A DNA stretch of 64,000 nt. It comes from Mucor racemosus (taxonomy: Eukaryota > Mucoromycota > Mucoromycetes > Mucorales > Mucoraceae). Shown here in pieces: positions 58,572 to 64,000 of the stretch. The stretch covers positions 1 to 64,000 of the forward strand of contig JAPEHQ010000018.1 in NCBI GenBank assembly GCA_027405735.1, given 5' to 3'. Below the pieces are notes generated by a model, which saw only the letters and a list, made by a program, of their open reading frames with translations, did no database searches and had not been told where the DNA came from. How positions within the stretch are numbered: the first letter of the stretch is position 1; every line of letters begins with the position of its first letter. The translations under genes were made by a program, and so were the position numbers.

Positions 58572-60142
58572 TTAATAAAATTCTCGTAAATCAAACACCA
58601 CAATAGTGCCCCTTTCAGTTCCAAAGCATAATATTTCTTCTTGTGGTGAAACGGTAGATGCAACAACAGCACTATCGAATCCACCTAATGTAGTACATTT
58701 TTTTGGTGATTTCAAATCCCAAACCATCGCAGTTCTATCACCAGATGTTGTAATTAGTTTAGAATGTAATGTAGCTGTTGTAATTGACCAAATAGTACCA
58801 CGGTGAACGTTGGGTGTTTCGATATAGGTTTTTTCTAAACCAGGTATTGAATATAATGATATCGTAGCATCTGTTAATCCAGCGTACACGACAAATGGTG
58901 GAATATCGATCGGTCTTCTAGCACAATGAAGTTCATTAGTTTTTGGTTTTGCTGTTTGTAATGAATTAGTCATTGTCATCGCTTCTGATTCATTATATAC
59001 AGCCATTGCAGTAACAGGACCATTTGTTCCCATAATAGTGTTAATCACTTGTGGTGCATCGTCTTGAATTGAGTTTTTCAAATCCCAAACAAAGACATTT
59101 CGATCACTTGAACCAGAAATAATGTATCCTGCTGTATTGTTTCGAACTGGTGAAGAATCTAGTTCTGCTTGACAGTACTTTAAGGGAACTGATGCACAGT
59201 ATGCTAATGAAATGATTGTGTTTTCTTGTCCATGTAAGATACGAATACATGTATTCTTTGTTGTATCCCAAATTCGAATGGTGCGATCTGTTGATCCACT
59301 AATAAGAAACACTTGTTCTTTGCTGTTTTTTGTTGTCGTTGTTGTTGTTGTTGGAGTAGGAGCAAATACCAATGAAGTAACAGGACCCTCATGGCCTTGT
59401 AACGTATTAGTTTTTTCGAGTGTAATGATATTATGTAAAACAATTGTGGTATCTGAAGAGCCAGAGGCTAAGATGTTCTTATGATGAGTAAGACATGATA
59501 CATGCTTTTTATGTGCACTTATACTAGTAACGTATTGATTGGATTGAGCATTCCAAACATGTATAGTGCCATCAATATCCCCTGAAAACACACGTGTCAA
59601 ACGAGCTATCAATAAACTCAAGATTGGACCTTTGTTGAAGTGTAATTCATATCTTTTACTTTGAAATAACTTCCAGTTCTTTGTCAATGTTAAATTTTGC
59701 TTGAATATATCGAAATATTTTGGTTTGTTTTTATCCAAATCAGTTACTGCGTCCGTTGCTATGATACCATATTCTTGACATTTCAGTTTCCATGTGCAAT
59801 CATGTGTAATCTTTTTTTCCCATTCTTTGGATACTATAAAATACAAAATTAAATTTGAATACATGAAAGGTATTAAAAAAAAATTTTTTTTTATATACCT
59901 AATCTTAGTTGACATAATTCATGTGGTGTAAAGTATTCAAATATAAGAAAAGCTATACTAATTGGTAATTTTTTAATAATATCACAAGAACCTATTTGTT
60001 CAAGAAATTTTATCAATTCTTTTCGTTCGTATGCATTCAAGGCATTTCCTAGTTTTGCTTTAATTAATTCAAGATTCTTTGATCTGCACACTTTCTTATT
60101 ATTTTCTGATGGATTGGACATCTTTACATTACGACCAAGCAT
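58572..60142 (-). CDS. F-box and WD40-repeat protein
   Basis: Exons 60,142-59,899 and 59,833-58,572 join to 501 residues. The F-box lies at ~57-95 (KKLPISIAFLIFEYFTP, HELCQLRL, then VSKEWEKK across the intron), a VSKxW ending typical of Cdc4/Pof1-type proteins. A WD40 propeller of about seven blades follows: SGDIDGTIHVWN, ASGSSDTTIVLHN, ISGSTDRTIRIWD, ISGSSDRNVFVWD, AGLTDATISLYS, TTSGDRTAMVWD and FGTERGTIVVFD. Such proteins are substrate receptors of SCF ubiquitin ligases. The substrate is unknown. A second in-frame ATG (60,121) could be the start. The gene converges on the membrane-protein gene with only 101 bp between. Confidence 0.9.
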
Positions 60143-61289
60143 TAGATAAATAAATAAGAAAACGTCGCGTATATTGATATTTCAATTTTTAAATTTCTTT
60201 ACAGTAGTCTCAAGGGGAGGATTTTGTCGGTTAATGAAACCAGTTTGTCGAAAAAGATGATGTGTTGTGGTGATCACAATAATAAGGTTCATTGTGGCGG
60301 TTGTGTTGTATTGTTTAAAGAGTAAAGCCTGGTTTATTTACAAAAATGATAATTGATAATCAGGCTTAATAGGTAAGCCATCCAAGTTATACCTACCTAC
60401 CTACCTACCTATTTTTTCAGTATATATACGGTACATAATGTACTCGACTTTTTTTTATTTATTTTATTTTGCTTTATACTGTAAATTAAATAGGCAATCG
60501 TGTGCATTTTCAAGCGTTATTTTAAGCTTTTGAAAGCTTAATTTTGCTGTGAAACATTTTTCAAAAATCAATGGATTCTTCGATGAGTATATAGTAAGAT
60601 TTGGAGTGGGCAGATCTCCGGCAACCTTGTAAAAGGCAGATTGTATATAGCGTCAGGTATTGCAATACTATACTTTGTAATGATGAGAATGAAAGAACCA
60701 TCATTTTTAGCAGCCTTCAACTATATGTTATTTGATGTCAGGCGTAATAAGCGTTTTATTAACTTACCAATTGAGTACACATACAGGGTAACAGTTTTAT
60801 ATCTTTTTTTTTTATTGCGGAAGCTAAGCAATTACACTTTGTAATTGACGACTTTCATTGACTTGCCGTGATACGTTTGCACAACGTTATACCATAAGCT
60901 AGAATGAATATTTTCTTTTTTGTTGTTGTTGTTGCTGTTGCTATGTATAATGATCTGTAATTTTGGATTAACAACAAAGGTGGATAATATGCTTATAGAC
61001 ATTATTCTTGTTATTATAAATTGGTGATCACTGGGTTGATGAAGGTTGGTGTTCTTATTTGTAAATTAGATATTTATTAGTGAATAAATAAAAGTAAAGA
61101 GAGTGTAACAAGACAGATAAATCTACAAGGGATCATGCAATGATTTCCTTGTAGTATTTATGTAAGAAATGAGGCAAGATTTTGCATGAATGAAACTGAA
61201 ATGTTTGATTCATTACATTATGTACTTGAGTAGAATTTGAATTTTCGAGAAATTAGTTTTCAATATTTAAAATTAGCGAGTGCCCTTTT
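60143..61289. other. Intergenic region with short microsatellites
   Basis: CCTA repeats (60,393-60,412) and TTGTTGTTGTTGCTGTTGC near 60,922. No gene supported. Confidence 0.5.
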
Positions 61290-62110
61290 TTCTATATATT
61301 TTTTTTCGATTGTTATGTATTTAACCATGTATGGTTTGAAAATTCAGATTTTGTAGCGGACATTTTCGGAATCATTTTATCCTTACCAACACTCATGATT
61401 TTGATCAAAAAACAGAAAAATCAAATTTTGATACCAAAATCAGCATTAAAATATGTTCAAATGTGAGAGAAAATTGTAGCTATAAATAATATACATATTA
61501 TAAAAGCTTAATATTAAATATTAAATATTAAATAATACAAATTTGTATTTTTTTCCCAAAAACAGTTTTTTGGTTAAAGAATTTTCATGTAATATTTTGA
61601 GATAAAAATGTCTTTTATTTTTAATTAATCAAATGAAACGCCTAATTAGGTATATGTACATATTTTTTATTTTTGTAGTTGATAGTATAATTGACTCTAA
61701 ACTTGCAAAAGTACGTAAAAAAAATCGGAAATTGTCAAAATTGGTGATCCGGACAAGAATAATTTTGGAATTAATATTCCCCTTAGAAGCCTTGTAGGTC
61801 TTAAAAATAGGAGATTTTACGATATTTGAAAACTTTTTCAAGAATCTATAATGTTGTACCCACTTAATTAAAGGCTATTACTGTAAGTAGTTACATCTGT
61901 TAATACTGTGTGGTAGGGTACTTGATGAAAATACGGTCTTAATTTCTAATTATCGTACTAAAGTTGATTTATATTGATTTGTAGTCGTACCTCTTCAATA
62001 TCATAAACATAAACATGGCCATCATTGGAACCTATTACTGTATTTTTACCCTCTTTATCCCAAGCTGATTTATTCAGCACTTTACTAAAATTAATTTGAG
62101 TAATTAAAAA
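61290..62110. repeat. Dispersed repeat family A, copy 2
   Basis: Same orientation and order as 26,440-27,268, including the phrase ACCAACACTCATGATTTTGA and the dynein-like exon at the same offset. Confidence 0.8.
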
Positions 62111-62249
62111 TAGTTCTTCGGCACCTGCAATCAAATTCTATAAATCATACAGTACTAAACAAGGCGGGATGTGTAGGAGACCATTTTACATCATATACAT
62201 AATCGTCTGCATGTTCAAATAAGTAAAAAGGAGGGATATTAGATGCTTT
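61991..62249 (-). pseudogene. Dynein intermediate chain fragment (copy 2)
   Basis: Minus strand reads [20 protein letters not shown] and THPALFSTV, then after a shortened 26-bp intron remnant, KSAWDKEGKN and IGSNDGHVYVYDIEE with a GTACG donor. The [16 protein letters not shown] phrase is characteristic of dynein intermediate chains. It extends further 5' than copy 1 and is also broken. Confidence 0.75.
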
Positions 62250-63289
62250 CTAATAATATACTACAAAAGTTAGTTTTTTTTTAAAAAAAGGATGTTTATA
62301 GACCTCATTAATATTTGTTATAAAAAAAATACATTTTTTGACTATGTTGGATGGCCAAAGTATTGTCGATTTTTTTTCCAAAAAAATTATATTTTCTTGT
62401 ATTTATTAGATAGACACAAATATCATCTTTTCATAAATTCGACAAACTTTTGATAAAAACCGACAATATCTTGGCCACCCTAATAGAGGAAGAAGGTCTA
62501 GTGAATGCACAGCAAGATTACATTTGATTTAACGAAAGGCATCGGCATGAAAATTATGCTGTGGATTAATAAATGCAATATTTTGGTACGCTAAACTTGC
62601 TTTCGCTTCTGATGCATAAAAATCATTTAATATTTCAACTGTTTACTGAAAATTAAGTCTGAAAATATAGGACATTTCTAATCTTAAGTCTATTAATTTA
62701 AACATATTTCAATAAATTTTTATTTAATAGATGTTACTTTCAATAAATTGATCGTATGCCTCTTTTTTTATGAACATTATTTGACTTGAAATTAGATAAA
62801 TATAAAGAAGAAAGAAGCATTTTTTACGTTCTAATGTTGCATAGTATATTCCAATTCTTGTTTTATTTTTCAGAGCTCGTCTGGGAAAATTATTTGCTTT
62901 TCTTTATTAATATTCCATTGGCATATTTAATGAGATTTAAAGCAGTTTTATATATACATCGTCGCCTCTGAACGTTGTGTGCTTATTTTTGTAGTCCTCA
63001 GAAATAGCTTATAATTAAGCTATTATCTGAAGCGTATCTGAATATACTATTATAAATTGAATGTTTATATGATAGATTTTACATATGTACAAGCGCTCAT
63101 GATCATCTTTTTTGCTATTCGTGTTGCGCATAGATTGAAACGAAAAACTGAAATTGAGAATAAAGCCGCTTTAAATAAATATATAAAATACAACGTTTAA
63201 TCAGAAAGCGTGTGAACCGAACGCTATCGTCTAATAGAACCGTTTTGATGCATGCATTTTTCTTTACAGACCATAATTTCAACTCAATT
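62250..63289. other. AT-rich repeat-derived region
   Basis: No gene seen. Two short complementary phrases, CCAAAGTATTGTCG and CGACAATATCTTGG, lie near 62,355 and 62,460 and form an imperfect inverted pair. Confidence 0.4.
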
Positions 63290-64000
63290 TTCGGTGCAGC
63301 ATGAATAAAAGAAAGAAGATCAATGCATGTGAATGGTATACAATTAACCAAATAGTTGAATTTTGAGAGAAGCAGGCTCCCATTTTATAATATTTTTATA
63401 GTAGCGGATATCAGAGGTGTACTGTAAACATGTAGATTATTAGATGGAAATTTTAAATACTTATTTTACAAATTCAAACAAGAGCTGAAAACTGAATTAC
63501 AACTATATTCATAATTTATATTTGATTGATGTACTGTTATGTAGCAAAAACTTATCAATCAAATTATATAATAACATTTTAAATGTATATATACATATGG
63601 TAACCTTATACAAAATATATACGGTATATGATGCAAAATCAAGTACGATTTTGTTCAAAATTTAGTTAATAAAGCACATGGAATATACTTTTCAGCTTAC
63701 AAATTTAACACCTATAAATAAAATGTGCTAATTATTATATAAGCATGCTATAAACATTATTTTTGGATCAAAATTATCTATCAAATGGCCCATTTCTTAT
63801 CAAAACACCCATTCAACACAATTGATTTGAGCCAATTCTAGTTGATTTAAGGGGCCAATGCTTAATGCTACTGGTTGGAGAAAAAAAGGTGGAAAAAAGT
63901 TCGGACCCGAAAAAAAAAAGTTACACTCCAATTTGTTTTTTTGTATTTTGGGAAAAATCAGATCTCCAACTTTTTGACAGGAAGATACCATCAAAGTTTG
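63290..64000. repeat. Dispersed repeat family B, copy 2 (runs off the window)
   Basis: Resembles 33,090-33,740 (AGCATGAATAAAA start, TTCGG.CCCGA, AGTTACACTCC, AGATCTCCAACTTTTTG). It continues past the window end. Confidence 0.7.

Noticed and set aside
1..64000. CRISPR arrays, bacterial operons, tRNA and rRNA genes
   Set aside because: No regularly spaced repeat-spacer pattern, and no convincing tRNA cloverleaf or rRNA segment was found by reading. A covariance-model scan could still reveal a tRNA missed by eye.

Overview
The window is one end of a eukaryotic chromosome. It opens with about thirteen copies of the telomeric hexamer CCCTAA (TTAGGG on the other strand), followed by about 15 kb of gene-poor, repeat-rich subtelomere and then ordinary intron-containing genes. 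The DNA is strongly AT-rich, introns are short (about 50-90 bp, with TACTAAC-like branch sites), and the gene set is fungal: class I myosin with a WASP-like acidic tail, Zds-type protein, acyl-CoA oxidase, OPT oligopeptide transporter. The abundant IS630/Tc1-type transposases and a Fanzor-like ORF fit an early-diverging fungus, most likely Mucoromycota (Mucorales). That placement is inferred from gene content, not from a marker gene.

Subtelomere (1-15,000). Positions 1-78 are telomere and 79-1,950 degenerate telomere-like and poly-T sequence. A decayed OrsD/DUF3505-like zinc-finger gene (1,955-4,453, minus) has two partial relatives at 8,505-9,310 (plus) and 10,526-10,879 (minus). Beside it lie a small minus-strand gene (4,861-5,191) and an uncharacterised 324-residue gene (5,202-6,290). 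Between 6.4 and 10.5 kb the sequence is a mosaic of a ~228-bp satellite, a 41-bp minisatellite and hairpin repeats, joined again and again at one of two related ~28-34-bp junction motifs. From 10,889 to 13,603 there is a possible mobile element with ~630-bp inverted arms around a two-exon gene for a coiled-coil, Gln-rich, basic protein. A dispersed repeat broken by a ~400-bp insertion follows.

Gene block 1 (15.8-23.1 kb): elongin A; histone H2A.Z, divergent from a 12-exon class I myosin. Block 2 (23.3-28.7 kb) is transposon territory: an apparently intact Tc1-type element with perfect 26-bp terminal repeats and TA duplications, a decayed second DDE transposase, and a dispersed repeat carrying a dynein intermediate chain fragment. 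Block 3 (28.7-33.1 kb): a Zds-like protein divergent from a two-finger C2H2 protein. Block 4 (36.9-42.4 kb): acyl-CoA oxidase and an OPT transporter in tandem, flanked by dispersed repeats. Block 5 (46.8-60.1 kb): Arp8 (INO80 complex), a Fanzor/TnpB-like RNA-guided nuclease ORF, a Gln-rich coiled-coil protein, a single-pass membrane protein, and an F-box/WD40 protein. The last 4 kb repeat the families seen at 26.4 and 33.1 kb, including a second dynein fragment.

The most notable item is the intronless Fanzor-like ORF at 50,938-54,525. Its RuvC and zinc-ribbon signature is complete but is separated from the N-terminal 838 codons by one in-frame TAA. The second most notable is the subtelomeric mosaic: captured and broken OrsD-like exons, recurring junction motifs, and the adjacent long-inverted-repeat element.
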